This document shows positions 15,746-24,400 of a stretch of DNA of 64,000 nucleotides, one piece after another. The first letter of the stretch is position 1. Each line of letters begins with the position of its first letter. The notes under the pieces are model-generated. The model worked only from the letters and a program-made list of their open reading frames with translations, was not told the DNA's origin and did no database searches. The translations under genes were made by a program, and so were the position numbers. This DNA comes from Albidovulum sediminis (GTDB taxonomy: Bacteria > Pseudomonadota > Alphaproteobacteria > Rhodobacterales > Rhodobacteraceae): assembly GCF_025380365.1 (NCBI RefSeq), contig NZ_JAOCQF010000001.1:1600245-1664244 (forward strand), read 5' to 3'.

Positions 15746-16768
15746 TTATCCCAATCGCGACCGCGGAACGACGCAAAGGTCATCCGCGTTGCCGGTCCTT
15801 GTCCGCTTGCCGATCCACGAGGTCTGGCCCAGCTGCGTGTCCGCACCAAGCCGCGCCACCGGAACCTCTTCCGCCTTCAGGATGAGGTTCACATCCCAGT
15901 CGAGCGTATCGCCGATGTAGTTCCGCACCACCGCCTCCACCCGCGCCAGCGAGGCGCTGCCGGGCAGGAGCCGCCGGTAGTCCGCAAGCGTCAGGGGGCC
16001 GATCAGGACGCGGAACTTGGCGCTGCGCGACCAGACCTTCTGGCCGACGCTCGTCGCCTGGCCCAGTCCCGCGCGCGCGCCAAGCTGCCAGCGGTCGTCG
16101 GGCTCGAGGTCGAGCCAGGCGCCGACGAACTGGCGCACATTGACGGGCACGCGGAAGAAGGCCGACAGGACCGAAACCAGCCCTTCGGCGTTCTTCGCGC
16201 CGACCGCCAGGTGGCCGGCGAAATAGCGCTTCGCCAGGTCGGGCATCGCGTCGCGTTCGGCCATGCCCTTGCCGACATGGCCCGAGATCGCCGCGACCTT
16301 GCGCTGGACGGGATCGTTCTCCGGCCGGTCGAACGAGGGCGCCGGCTGGCCCGCAGACCAGGCGCGGTAAAGCAGGCTCATCAGCCGGTGCGTCAGCATG
16401 TTCGCGAAGGCGACGAAGGTCGGATCGCGATGATTGCGCAGGCGGTCGCGGGCGTATTCCGTCATATGCAGCGGCAGCGGCCCGTGCGGGCCGAACAGCC
16501 CGAAGAAGCGGTTGGTGAGCCGGCCGGGGCTTTCGCCTGCCGGCGGATCGAATCCGGCGATGGTCGAGGGCGGGAACGCCAGTTCCGCCTCCTGCCCGAG
16601 CCTGACGCGGTCCTGCGCCGGGCGCCGGCTTTCGCCCAGCCGGGGCGCCTCGGGGAAGGCCGCCTCGATTACACGCAGCGCGTGGAAGATGTGGAAGGAC
16701 TGGGGGTTGTCGGCCAGCTGCGCGAGATGCGTCAGATGATCCGGCCCAGTCCCTTTGCCGGACGCCAT
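15746..16768 (-). CDS. tssG: TssG, T6SS baseplate wedge protein
   Basis: Baseplate wedge subunit that binds TssF and TssK. The start ATG at 16766-16768 (MASGKGTGPDHLTHLAQLAD) has AGAGGAGA upstream and gives 340 residues, the normal size. Family landmarks: FHIFHALRVIEAAFPEAPRL near the N-terminus, FFGLFGPHGPLPLHMTEYAR at about 100-120, and the LGADTQLGQTSWIG segment close to the C-terminus. The gene overlaps the end of tssF by 37 bases, which supports coupled translation. Confidence 0.96.
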   Translation of the reverse strand: MASGKGTGPDHLTHLAQLADNPQSFHIFHALRVIEAAFPEAPRLGESRRPAQDRVRLGQEAELAFPPSTIAGFDPPAGESPGRLTNRFFGLFGPHGPLPLHMTEYARDRLRNHRDPTFVAFANMLTHRLMSLLYRAWSAGQPAPSFDRPENDPVQRKVAAISGHVGKGMAERDAMPDLAKRYFAGHLAVGAKNAEGLVSVLSAFFRVPVNVRQFVGAWLDLEPDDRWQLGARAGLGQATSVGQKVWSRSAKFRVLIGPLTLADYRRLLPGSASLARVEAVVRNYIGDTLDWDVNLILKAEEVPVARLGADTQLGQTSWIGKRTRTGNADDLCVVPRSRLG

Positions 16769-18609
16769 CGCGCGATCTCTCCTCTCTGGTGGGTGGTCAG
16801 CACGGTTTCGGTGAAACTGTTCATGGCCACGTATTTCTCGAAGAACTTCTGCAGGACCGCGCCCAGAAGATAGACGCTCGTGCCCTCGAAGAAGGATTCG
16901 TCGAAGTCGATCCTGATCTCGATCCCGCGGACCGCGGTCGACAGCACCTCGTCCTGGATGCGGCGCACGATCGGGCGGCTGGTGACCGACAGGATGCCCT
17001 CGAGCTGCTTTTCCATCACCCGGTCGCCCTGGGGCGCGTAGATGCCGATCAGTTCCTTCAGCGCGGCGATGCCACCACCCTGCGCGGTGTCGGCGACCGA
17101 GAGGTAATTGAGGCTGAGGTGGCTGATCAGTCGCCAGGCGGTGTCGCCCTGCGCAAGCGTCGGGCGGGGCCGCGTCGGCGGCACCGGCGTGCGCACCGCC
17201 TTGACCGGCCCGCCGTCGGGCAGGTGAAAGACGTTGTCCGTCCCTGTCGCCAGCAGAAGCGGCAGGTCGCGGTTGGTGCATTGTGCCGTCACCGCCAGCT
17301 GGGTCAGGTTTGCCGCGAAGGGCGCCTGCCGGCTGTCAACGAGGGAAACGTATAGCTCTGAACCGAGATAGGAGGTGCGCACCCCCCGCAGCCGCTCCTT
17401 CTCCGACCGCTGCCGCATCCGCCGGTGCTGGGTGTAATAGGCCGGCCAGGTGTCCCCCGCCGCGGTGAAGTCGTCGGAGGAATAGAACGGGCGGAACCGG
17501 ACGTCGTCCTCGCCCTCGCCGCTGATCCCGGTCACGCTGTCGACGCGGTAGATCTCGTAGTCGAGCGGCGCGGTCCGGTCCGCGACGATGTGCTGTTCGA
17601 CATCGGTCGCCTTGAGATGGATGCGGTCGCAGCGACGGGTGAAGAGGTTGACGGCGGGCGTCGCGAAAAGCGTGAACGCCGCGGGCGAGATCGCGGGCGC
17701 GAGGTTCGCGCGCCCCTCGCGCAACAGGATGTAGAGGTCAAGCTGGTCGTTCGAGGACTTGCGCACCGCCGGCGAAAGCCCGACGAGGTCCACGAAGTGG
17801 AACCGTTCGGGCATTGCGAAGTACTCCTGCAACAGCCGGTAGCCGTCGAAGGACCGGCGCGGCGTCGGCAAGAGCGCCTCAGCCCGGTCGAAGCCGCGCG
17901 GCTCGGCCCCGCCCTGGGGGAGTTGCAGCGTCCAGTCCGCCCGGCGGTCGGTGGACCGGCCGATCAGCCCGGTGACCTCGGTGCACAGCATCTCGTGCAG
18001 TTGCCAGTTCACGCCGGACTGGTTGTTGAGAAACAGCGTCAGCCGGTCGAGCGAGAGATTGGAAATGGGCTGCTGGCCAAGCGTGCGCAGCCTGAGCCGG
18101 ATACCGGCCTTGGCCTCGACGTCCCTGGCGACGCCCGCCGCCACCAGCTCGCCCCGGCCGTCGATGTATTCCGCCTCGGCAATCTCGATCGGCCAGAGCT
18201 TGACATCGTGCGCGGTGCGGAACAGGCAGGCGGTCTGCGCCCCCTCGGCGATCTTGCTGCGCAGGTTGCTGCCGCGCGGAAGGGTGTAGCCGTCCACCAT
18301 CGGCGCCTTGCCCGGATCGGGCTGGAACGCGGCGACAAGCATCGACGGGGTCGGCGCAAGATAGTGCGGGTAGACGATTTCCAGCAGATGCGAGGTCAGC
18401 GCCGGGAACTGAAGTTCCAGCTCCAGCTGGACGCGTGCCGACAGGAACGCCACCCCTTCGAGCAACCGCTCGACATAGGGATCGACGACCTCGATCCCCT
18501 CCATCCCCAGCCGGGCGGCGATCTTGGGGAAGGCCCTTGCGAACTCTCCGCCCATCTCGCGCAGGAAGGCAAGCTCCCCCTCGTAGTGACGCAGAAGCCG
18601 GGTATCCAT
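16732..18609 (-). CDS. tssF: TssF, T6SS baseplate wedge protein
   Basis: Large baseplate wedge subunit (two copies per wedge with one TssG). The 625-residue product begins MDTRLLRHYEGELAFLREMG, the classic TssF start, followed by FARAFPKIAARLGM. The conserved segments PHYLAPTPSM (about 80-90) and the C-terminal GIEIRIDFDESFFEGTSVYL are present. It starts 1 base after the tssE stop and overlaps tssG at its end. Confidence 0.97.
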   Translation of the reverse strand: MDTRLLRHYEGELAFLREMGGEFARAFPKIAARLGMEGIEVVDPYVERLLEGVAFLSARVQLELELQFPALTSHLLEIVYPHYLAPTPSMLVAAFQPDPGKAPMVDGYTLPRGSNLRSKIAEGAQTACLFRTAHDVKLWPIEIAEAEYIDGRGELVAAGVARDVEAKAGIRLRLRTLGQQPISNLSLDRLTLFLNNQSGVNWQLHEMLCTEVTGLIGRSTDRRADWTLQLPQGGAEPRGFDRAEALLPTPRRSFDGYRLLQEYFAMPERFHFVDLVGLSPAVRKSSNDQLDLYILLREGRANLAPAISPAAFTLFATPAVNLFTRRCDRIHLKATDVEQHIVADRTAPLDYEIYRVDSVTGISGEGEDDVRFRPFYSSDDFTAAGDTWPAYYTQHRRMRQRSEKERLRGVRTSYLGSELYVSLVDSRQAPFAANLTQLAVTAQCTNRDLPLLLATGTDNVFHLPDGGPVKAVRTPVPPTRPRPTLAQGDTAWRLISHLSLNYLSVADTAQGGGIAALKELIGIYAPQGDRVMEKQLEGILSVTSRPIVRRIQDEVLSTAVRGIEIRIDFDESFFEGTSVYLLGAVLQKFFEKYVAMNSFTETVLTTHQRGEIARWRPAKGLGRII

Positions 18610-18610
18610 C

Positions 18611-19108
18611 TCAGCCCCTCCGTTCCAGTTTCAGCTCGCCCGTGGTCACGTCCACCTCGGACCTGAGGTAAAGTTCCATCGGAACGGGTTGCGCCCACAT
18701 GTCGGCGCGGATCTCGAAGGTGACGATCGACTGGCTGGCGTTTTCCTGGGGCAGAAGCTCCACGTCCAGCGATCCGGGCGCGATGCGCGGCTCGAACATC
18801 GAGATCGACCGGTTGATCGACGCGCGGATCATCTGGGCCCTTTCGACCGAGGAATATTCGCCCGTCACTTCCTTCAACCCGTAGTTCAGCACGGAGGACG
18901 CGGCATTGGGATAGCGCGTGGCGTCGATCAGCGTGTCGGCGTTCTGCGAATTCAGCAGCCAGGACAGGTCGCGCTGGATGATATCGCGCAGGCGACGGAC
19001 ATCGATCACCCGGCTGTCGCGGGTCTCGTTCGGGTTCGAGGGATCGGTGTCTGTCAGCCTGTCGAGCAGAGACGGCTGAAGCCGCTCGGTGATCGTCAGG
19101 TCAGCCAT
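18611..19108 (-). CDS. tssE: TssE, gp25-like baseplate protein
   Basis: Homologue of T4 gp25; nucleates sheath assembly on the baseplate. I use the ATG at 19106-19108 (MADLTITERLQPSLLDRL), giving 165 residues. The gp25 lysozyme-like fold region spans about 40-150, with IQRDLSWLLNSQNADTLIDA and the baseplate-type EPRI motif (SMFEPRIAPGSLDVEL). The first 8 bases overlap the end of tagJ. Confidence 0.95.
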   Translation of the reverse strand: MADLTITERLQPSLLDRLTDTDPSNPNETRDSRVIDVRRLRDIIQRDLSWLLNSQNADTLIDATRYPNAASSVLNYGLKEVTGEYSSVERAQMIRASINRSISMFEPRIAPGSLDVELLPQENASQSIVTFEIRADMWAQPVPMELYLRSEVDVTTGELKLERRG

Positions 19109-19928
19109 CGGCCCCCGCTTCCGCGCCCGCCCCACCGCCTTCGTGGCGGATGGACAGCGTCCTCAGCTCCATGATGGGCGTGTCGCCCGCATCCGTTGCC
19201 AGCAGCCGCTGCCCGACGCCGAGGAAGGTATCCGCCCCCGCGTCGCGCCAGTCGGTGGAGCGCGAAAGCCGTGCGGCGTCATCGCCCGCCGCGACCGTGC
19301 CCGCGTAGCGCGTGGGGATCAGCGCCACGACATCGCCGCCGTTGCGCAGCGTGAGCGTCGCCGGCATCCAGACGCAGTCGCGCAGATCCTTCGGCGGCTC
19401 CACGATCATCGAGCCGATGGCGGTGAAGGGCATCCAGAAGTAGCGCCCGTTGACGATGATCTCGAGCACGGGGCCAAGCCGCATGTCGGCGTCCGCGATC
19501 CAGTCGAAGGGCAGGCCGTTCAACTCGCCCGCTGCCGCAGGCGCGGCCTCGAAGGCGCGTTCGCGCAGCGATGCGGCCTCGGCCGGGCGCCCCTGCGCCA
19601 GAAGTTTCGTGGCCTCGACCAGAAGCGCCGCCCATTCCTGCGGCTCGCCGAAGATCAGCGGGGCCTTTTCGCCCGCAAAGACCTTTTCGCGGAAAACCTC
19701 GCAGATGATCGCCTCGCGGTAGGTCTGGGCCATCGGGACGGCGGACGGGTCAAGCTCGGCGGAAAGTTTCAGCTGCGCGACCGCGCGCGTCCAGTCGCCG
19801 CGCACGCACAGAAGCTGGAACAGGAAGATGCGCAGCTTCGGGTCCGAGGCGCGCTTGCGGATGTCGGCCTGAAGCTCCTGCAGGGCGCCGTCGAGGTCCC
19901 CCGATTTCAACAACTCTTCGGCGCGCAT
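19101..19928 (-). CDS. tagJ: TagJ (ImpE/SciE) T6SS accessory protein
   Basis: Cytoplasmic accessory factor; in studied systems it binds the small sheath subunit and modulates ClpV access. I choose the ATG at 19926-19928 (MRAEELLKSGDLDGALQELQ), with GGAAGGA 7 bases upstream; a GTG 24 bases earlier is possible. The product is 275 residues. The N-terminal half is TPR-like helices (about 1-110). The C-terminal half is the ImpE beta domain (NGRYFWMPFTAIGSMIVEPP at about 160-180, then IPTRYAGT). It sits between hcp and tssE. Confidence 0.93.
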   Translation of the reverse strand: MRAEELLKSGDLDGALQELQADIRKRASDPKLRIFLFQLLCVRGDWTRAVAQLKLSAELDPSAVPMAQTYREAIICEVFREKVFAGEKAPLIFGEPQEWAALLVEATKLLAQGRPAEAASLRERAFEAAPAAAGELNGLPFDWIADADMRLGPVLEIIVNGRYFWMPFTAIGSMIVEPPKDLRDCVWMPATLTLRNGGDVVALIPTRYAGTVAAGDDAARLSRSTDWRDAGADTFLGVGQRLLATDAGDTPIMELRTLSIRHEGGGAGAEAGADG

Positions 19929-20006
19929 CCGGCGTCCTTCCCGCAAATTCACATGTCAATCGGCACCGGGCCATCGCAGGTCGCGACAGCCCGGCGCAGG
20001 TTTTCG

Positions 20007-20534
20007 TCAGTCCACAACCGAAGTGTTGTTGTTCTTGACGCGGTTCCACATGGCTTCCTTGGCGGTGCCCATCTTGCCCTTCGCGTCCTGCGGCTGGTAC
20101 TGGATCTTGATCGCGCCGTACTGAAGGATCACCGTTTCCTCGCAGATGTCATCGCCGTCCGAACCGGACCAGGAAATGTCCTGCACCATCACCAGGCTCA
20201 TCTCGAACTTCATGAAGACGCCGCCCGACTTGGTGTCCTCGGCGCCCGAGCGGCGCAGTTCGATCGTCAGGTTGGTGAAGTGCTTGCCGGTGCAGAGCGC
20301 ATGGAACAGGCCGGTCGACGCCGTGTCGGTCTTCTTGGTGATGGTGAATTCCTTGAACGTCGCCTTTCCGGCGCCGCCGCCGCCCGAGATCGAGCCGATG
20401 TTGATGGTGTTCTCCGCGCCAAGCTCGAAGGACAGGACTTCGAAGGCACTCTTCGCCTTGTAGATTTCGTCCTGGGTCTCGCCCGGGATCTTGTCGCTGT
20501 CGGTGGTGGAGTAGCAGAAGGCGTCAAATGACAT
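20007..20534 (-). CDS. hcp: Hcp (TssD) tube protein
   Basis: Forms hexameric rings that stack into the inner tube and are secreted. The 175-residue product has the Hcp1 pattern: an N-terminal MSFDAFCYSTTDSDKIPGET in place of the usual short first strand, a Gly-rich SISGGGGAGKATFKEFTITK turn, then KFEMSLVMVQDISWSGSDGD and the C-terminal LQYGAIKIQYQPQD. Start ATG 20532-20534 with an AGGAG site. It is separated from tssC by 74 bases containing a small stem-loop. It is the only hcp in the window. Confidence 0.97.
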   Translation of the reverse strand: MSFDAFCYSTTDSDKIPGETQDEIYKAKSAFEVLSFELGAENTINIGSISGGGGAGKATFKEFTITKKTDTASTGLFHALCTGKHFTNLTIELRRSGAEDTKSGGVFMKFEMSLVMVQDISWSGSDGDDICEETVILQYGAIKIQYQPQDAKGKMGTAKEAMWNRVKNNNTSVVD

Positions 20535-20582
20535 TGGGGATTCTCCTGAGGTTCATGGGGTAAGTATTTTCTTGTTGCAGGG

Positions 20583-20600
20583 CGACCCGGTGAAGGGTCG
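20583..20600 (-). promoter_or_regulatory. Stem-loop between tssC and hcp
   Basis: A CGACCC / GGGTCG stem with a 6-base loop lies 8 bases beyond the tssC stop. No U-tract follows. It may stabilise or process the mRNA so that hcp is made in excess over sheath genes, a common need in T6SS operons (inference). Confidence 0.4.
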
Positions 20601-20608
20601 TCCCGGGT

Positions 20609-22102
20609 TCAGCCTTTCTCGGACGGCAGCTTCGAGACGAGACGAAGCGACACCGAGAGACCCTCGAGCTGATAGTGCGGTTTGAGGAAGAACTTCGACG
20701 TGTAGTAGCCGGGATTGCCCTCGACCTCCTCGACGACGACCTCCGCCGCAGCGAGCGGGCGACGCGCCTTTTCGGTTTCGTGCGAGGTTTCGGCCGAGAA
20801 GTCGACATACTGGTTGATCCAGTCCTGGAGCCAGCTCTGCATGTCGTTGCGGCTCTTGTAGGAGCCGATCTTGTCGCGGACGATGCACTTCAGGTAGTGC
20901 GCGAAGCGGCAGGTCGCGAAAAGGTAGGGCAGCCGCGCGGCCAGGTTGGCGTTCGCCGTCGCGTCCGCGTCGTCGTATTCGGCCGGCTTGTGCAGCGACT
21001 GCGCCCCGATGAAGGCCGCAACATCGGAGTTCTTGCGGTGGATGAGCGGCATCATGCCGTTCTTGGCCAGCTCCGCCTCGCGCCGGTCGGAGATCGCGAT
21101 CTCGGTCGGGCACTTCTGGTCCACGCCGCCATCGTCGGTCGGGAAGGTGTGCGAGGGCAGGTTTTCGACCGCGCCGCCGGATTCGATGCCGCGGATGCGC
21201 GAGCACCAGCCGTACTGCTTGAACGAGCGGTTGATGTTCACCGCCATCCCGTAGGCCGCGTTTACCCAGCCGTACTTGTTGGAATCCGCGCCCTCGGTGT
21301 CTTCCTCGAAGGCGAATTCCTCGACCGGGTCGGTCTTGGAGCCGTAGGGCAGACGCCCCAGGAAGCGCGGCATCGCCAGTCCCACGTATTTCGAATCCTC
21401 GCTTTCGCGCAAGGACCGCCACGAGGCGTATTCAGGGGTCTGGAAGATCTTGGTCAGGTCGCGCGGGTTGGCGAGTTCCGACCAGCTGTCCATCTGGAAG
21501 AGCGTGGGCTTGGCGCCGGTGATCAGCGGCGCATGCGCGGCCGCGGCGATCTTGGCCATCTCGCCCAGAAGCTCGACATCGGGGGGCGAATGGTCGAAGT
21601 GGTAGTCGGCGACAAGGCAGCCGTAGGGTTCGCCGCCGAACTGGCCGAACTCCTCCTCGTAGACCTTCTTGAAGATCGGCGACTGGTCCCAGGCGGTTCC
21701 CTTGAACTTCCTGAGCGTCTTGTGCATGTCCTTCTTGGAGATGTTGAAGACGCGGATCTTCAGCATCTCATCGGTCTCGGTGTTGTTGACAAGGTAGTGG
21801 AGACCGCGCCAGGCGCTTTCGAGCTGCTGGAAATCCTCATGGTGCAGGATCTCGTTGACCTGTTCGGTCAGCTTCCTGTCGATCACCGCGATGATGCTTT
21901 CAATCGAGCGCAGCGCGTCATCGGAGATGAGCGCGGTATTCTCGAGCGCCTGCTGGGCAAGCGTCTTGACCGCCTGTTCGACGGCCGACTTGGCCTGGTC
22001 GGACTTGGGGCGGAACTCCTTCTGGAGGAGGTTCGCGAAGTCGGACGATCCGAAGGCGGTTTCCGCCGCGGCGCCGGACTGCTGGTGTTCTGCTTCGGCC
22101 AT
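20609..22102 (-). CDS. tssC: TssC (VipB) large sheath subunit
   Basis: With TssB forms the contractile sheath. The 497-residue product is full length: the TssB-interacting central part (ILHHEDFQQLESAWRGLHYL), the conserved GLAMPRFLGRLPYGSKTDPV segment, and the complete C-terminal domain (RFAHYLKCIVRDKIGSYKSR, then FFLKPHYQLEGLSVSLRLV). It starts 3 bases after tssB. The last ~120 residues are the portion missing from the TssC-like module of the chimera at 7013-11062. Confidence 0.98.
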   Translation of the reverse strand: MAEAEHQQSGAAAETAFGSSDFANLLQKEFRPKSDQAKSAVEQAVKTLAQQALENTALISDDALRSIESIIAVIDRKLTEQVNEILHHEDFQQLESAWRGLHYLVNNTETDEMLKIRVFNISKKDMHKTLRKFKGTAWDQSPIFKKVYEEEFGQFGGEPYGCLVADYHFDHSPPDVELLGEMAKIAAAAHAPLITGAKPTLFQMDSWSELANPRDLTKIFQTPEYASWRSLRESEDSKYVGLAMPRFLGRLPYGSKTDPVEEFAFEEDTEGADSNKYGWVNAAYGMAVNINRSFKQYGWCSRIRGIESGGAVENLPSHTFPTDDGGVDQKCPTEIAISDRREAELAKNGMMPLIHRKNSDVAAFIGAQSLHKPAEYDDADATANANLAARLPYLFATCRFAHYLKCIVRDKIGSYKSRNDMQSWLQDWINQYVDFSAETSHETEKARRPLAAAEVVVEEVEGNPGYYTSKFFLKPHYQLEGLSVSLRLVSKLPSEKG

Positions 22103-22105
22103 GTC

Positions 22106-22624
22106 TTACTCCGTCCCTTCCGCTTCATCCGCCTTGGGCGCCGGCGCGGCGGCCAGCGCCTTGAGAAGCGCCGGGTCCTGGATGATCTTGCCGATCAGGT
22201 TCTCGGCGCCGGTCTTGCCGTCCATGTAGGTCATCAGGTTCGACAGCTGCGTGCGTGCGTCCAGAAGCTTGCGCAGCGGCTCGACCTTGCGCGCGATCGC
22301 GGCGGGCGAGAAATCGTCCATGCTCTCGAAGGTGATGTCGACGGCAAGGTTGCCCTCGCCCGTCAGCGTGTTCGGTACGGTGAAGGCTGCCCGCGGCTTC
22401 ATCGACTTCATGCGGTCGTCGAAGTTGTCGACGTCGATCTCGAGGAACTTGCGGTCCGCCACGCCGGGCTGCGGCGCCTCGGATTTGCCGGAAAGGTCGG
22501 ACATCACGCCCATCACGAAGGGCAGCTGCACCTTCTTTTCCGCGCCGTAAAGCTCGACGTCATATTCGATCTGCACCCTCGGCGCGCGATTGCGCGCGAT
22601 AAACTTCTGTGAACTTCCCGCCAT
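22106..22624 (-). CDS. tssB: TssB (VipA) small sheath subunit
   Basis: Small sheath subunit, 172 residues. Signature segments: SSQKFIARNRAPRVQIEYDV (N-terminus), VQLPFVMGVMSDLSGKS and EIDVDNFDDRM, then the helix LRKLLDARTQLSNLMTYMDG. The start ATG (22622-22624) has GGGAG upstream. About three-quarters of residues 1-163 are identical to the first module of the sheath chimera, so one arose from the other by duplication. Confidence 0.98.
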   Translation of the reverse strand: MAGSSQKFIARNRAPRVQIEYDVELYGAEKKVQLPFVMGVMSDLSGKSEAPQPGVADRKFLEIDVDNFDDRMKSMKPRAAFTVPNTLTGEGNLAVDITFESMDDFSPAAIARKVEPLRKLLDARTQLSNLMTYMDGKTGAENLIGKIIQDPALLKALAAAPAPKADEAEGTE

Positions 22625-22683
22625 CTAGAGCTCCCTCTCACCTTAAGCCGCGTCGGACCTTCCGGCCGGCGGTCAAAATTGCA

Positions 22684-23718
22684 TCAATCGTCGTCCAGGC
22701 CACCGATCAGGTTGACGTTCTCGACGCCCCGCGGTGCCATATCCTTCATGATTGTCAGAAAATCGGCGCTGACGAGGCGCTTTGCACGCAACAGCAGCAG
22801 CGGCACCGGGCTCGAAGGCTCGCTGCGCTTGTAATAGGCAATGATCCGGTCAAGCGCGTTGGTGACGTCGTTGGGCGAGTTGATCGCCCCGCCCCCCGCA
22901 GCGGCCGGTGCGGCCGATCCGCCGCGCGCGGCCGCAACCGGCGCATCCTCCGCCCCGCCGGCGACCTCCTCGGCCGCAGCCTCGCCGCCGCCGCTCGCGC
23001 TTCTCAGCCGGGACACGATCTGGCCGACCAGCCGGATCAGCACGTCGAGGTCCGGCCCCTGGCCCGGCGTCTTGTCGTCGAACCGGTCCGAGATCGCCTT
23101 GATGTTGGCCGCCGCCGCCTCGGCCGCGGCGCGCAGCGCGCCAAGCTTCTCGGGGCCGGTGTCCTGGAAAGCCGCGCCGACAAGTGCCGTGTCGGGAACG
23201 CTCGCCTCGTCCGGTCCGGCGACGATCTCTCCCTCGGCGATCTGGATGTCGCGCAGCGTGATGCGCCCGAAGGCGCGGCTCTCGGTCAGCGGCGCGCGGC
23301 GCAGCCCCCGCAGGACGGTGTTCGCATCCGCAAGCGCCAGCACGGCGTTGACGCGCATGGTCGGGTCGTTGTCGTCGTCGGCATCGAGCTGCGGGTGGCA
23401 GGTATCCCAGTACTGTTCGAGGCAGCCGCGGATGTAGCCGGTGACATCGGCAAAGCCGGGCAGGCCGCGCAGCGCAAGCTCTGCCGTTGCCAGGTAGACC
23501 GCCGCCCGGATGTCGTGGCTCTGCTCCAGCACGGCCGTCGCCTTCTCGGCGACCTCGCGCCAGTCGGGCTCCTCTGCGGCAAGGACGCTGTCGCCCATCT
23601 GGCGTTCCTCGCCGGGAGCGGCGGCAAGCTCCATCTCGGTGAAAACCGGATCATACTCCAGGTTTTCGCCGCTGGGCGCCGCATCGCCGAAGCTTCGCAA
23701 AAGCGAAGTCACGTCCAT
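22684..23718 (-). CDS. tssA: TssA, T6SS cap/assembly protein
   Basis: Organises tube-sheath polymerisation. I use the ATG at 23716-23718 (MDVTSLLRSFGDAAPSGENL) with GGAGGGA directly before it, giving 344 residues. The N-terminal ImpA_N domain (about 10-150) includes SGENLEYDPVFTEMELAAAP and WDTCHPQLDADDDNDPTMRV. A variable Ala-rich middle (about 240-290) is followed by a short C-terminal helical domain (NALDRIIAYYKRSEPSSPVP, about 290-344). It is the first gene of the tss operon and faces the divergent promoter region. Confidence 0.94.
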   Translation of the reverse strand: MDVTSLLRSFGDAAPSGENLEYDPVFTEMELAAAPGEERQMGDSVLAAEEPDWREVAEKATAVLEQSHDIRAAVYLATAELALRGLPGFADVTGYIRGCLEQYWDTCHPQLDADDDNDPTMRVNAVLALADANTVLRGLRRAPLTESRAFGRITLRDIQIAEGEIVAGPDEASVPDTALVGAAFQDTGPEKLGALRAAAEAAAANIKAISDRFDDKTPGQGPDLDVLIRLVGQIVSRLRSASGGGEAAAEEVAGGAEDAPVAAARGGSAAPAAAGGGAINSPNDVTNALDRIIAYYKRSEPSSPVPLLLLRAKRLVSADFLTIMKDMAPRGVENVNLIGGLDDD

Positions 23719-23974
23719 GGTCCCTCCACTGGTCAATACATTCTGACGCGGCTGGCTTCCGCGCCACCGTTTCTTCTTACGTAACGTTAATGCCTACTAT
23801 TGGCGAATTCATGACACGTTGGAAAGCCTTAAATGTGTTAAATTTAAGGCCGAGTCCTGCCTCGACAGCGTCCGTGCGATGGTCCTTGACCGAAGGCATG
23901 ATCTCGCCGTTTCCTGTTTCGACAAGGGGTCCATCCCCATGAAACGACGCTACGTCACGACCAAGGAGCGAAAC
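23719..23974. promoter_or_regulatory. Divergent promoter region tssA / exported protein-exbBD
   Basis: This 256-base gap separates the leftward tss operon from the rightward envelope-motor operon. It is clearly more AT-rich than its surroundings at 23770-23850. It contains overlapping 8-bp palindromes TTACGTAA (23777-23784) and TAACGTTA (23782-23789), and an inverted repeat with 9-base arms, GCCTTAAAT (23826-23834) and ATTTAAGGC (23842-23850), 7 bases apart. These look like operator sites for shared control. I could not assign definite -35/-10 boxes and see no -24/-12 sigma54 element. Confidence 0.55.
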
Positions 23975-24400
23975 ATGGGAAAAATCCGGGAAATTCTCAC
24001 CGGTGCGACGTTGGCGCTGCTTGTGGCAGGTGCCGCTGCCGCCGAGGACGGGCGGCTGACGGTCGAGCTGAACAAGTTCGAACCGGCCGAGGGCGGCGGA
24101 TGCCGGGCCTTCTTCCTGTTTCGCAACGACACCGACATGGCGCTAGAGGCGTTCGAGATGTCGCTGGCCGTGCTGGATGCGCAGGGCGTCATTGACCGCC
24201 TGCTGACGATCGACGCGGCGCCGCTGCCCGCCCGCCGCACCACGCTGAAGCTGTTCGAGATACCGGGCCTGGGCTGCGACCAGATCACCGAGATCCTGAT
24301 GCACGACATTCCCGCCTGCAAGCCGCAGAACGCCGATCCGGTCGACTGCTATTCCTTCCTCTCGCTCGCCTCGAAGGCCAGCGCGCGCCTGGTGGAATGA
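23975..24400 (+). CDS. Small exported protein of unknown function
   Basis: Start ATG 23975 (MGKIREILTGATLALLVAGA) with AAGGAG 7 bases upstream; longer in-frame starts have no such site. The N-terminus is a signal peptide ending near AAA-EDG, leaving about 115 mature residues. The mature domain is beta-rich (LTVELNKFEPAEGGGCRAFF) and has four Cys, two of them in PGLGCDQ and HDIPACKP, suggesting disulfides in the periplasm. Its stop overlaps the exbB-like start (ATGA), so it belongs to that operon. Family function unknown to me. Confidence 0.82.
   Translation: MGKIREILTGATLALLVAGAAAAEDGRLTVELNKFEPAEGGGCRAFFLFRNDTDMALEAFEMSLAVLDAQGVIDRLLTIDAAPLPARRTTLKLFEIPGLGCDQITEILMHDIPACKPQNADPVDCYSFLSLASKASARLVE

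Noticed and set aside
15705-15776. Upstream extension of TssH
   Set aside because: The extra 24 residues are not like ClpV; the ATG at 15702-15704 has a strong ribosome binding site and the typical family start.
23819-23974. Longer N-terminus for the small exported protein
   Set aside because: Upstream in-frame starts lack a ribosome binding site and would bury the signal peptide; ATG 23975 has AAGGAG and a clean signal sequence.
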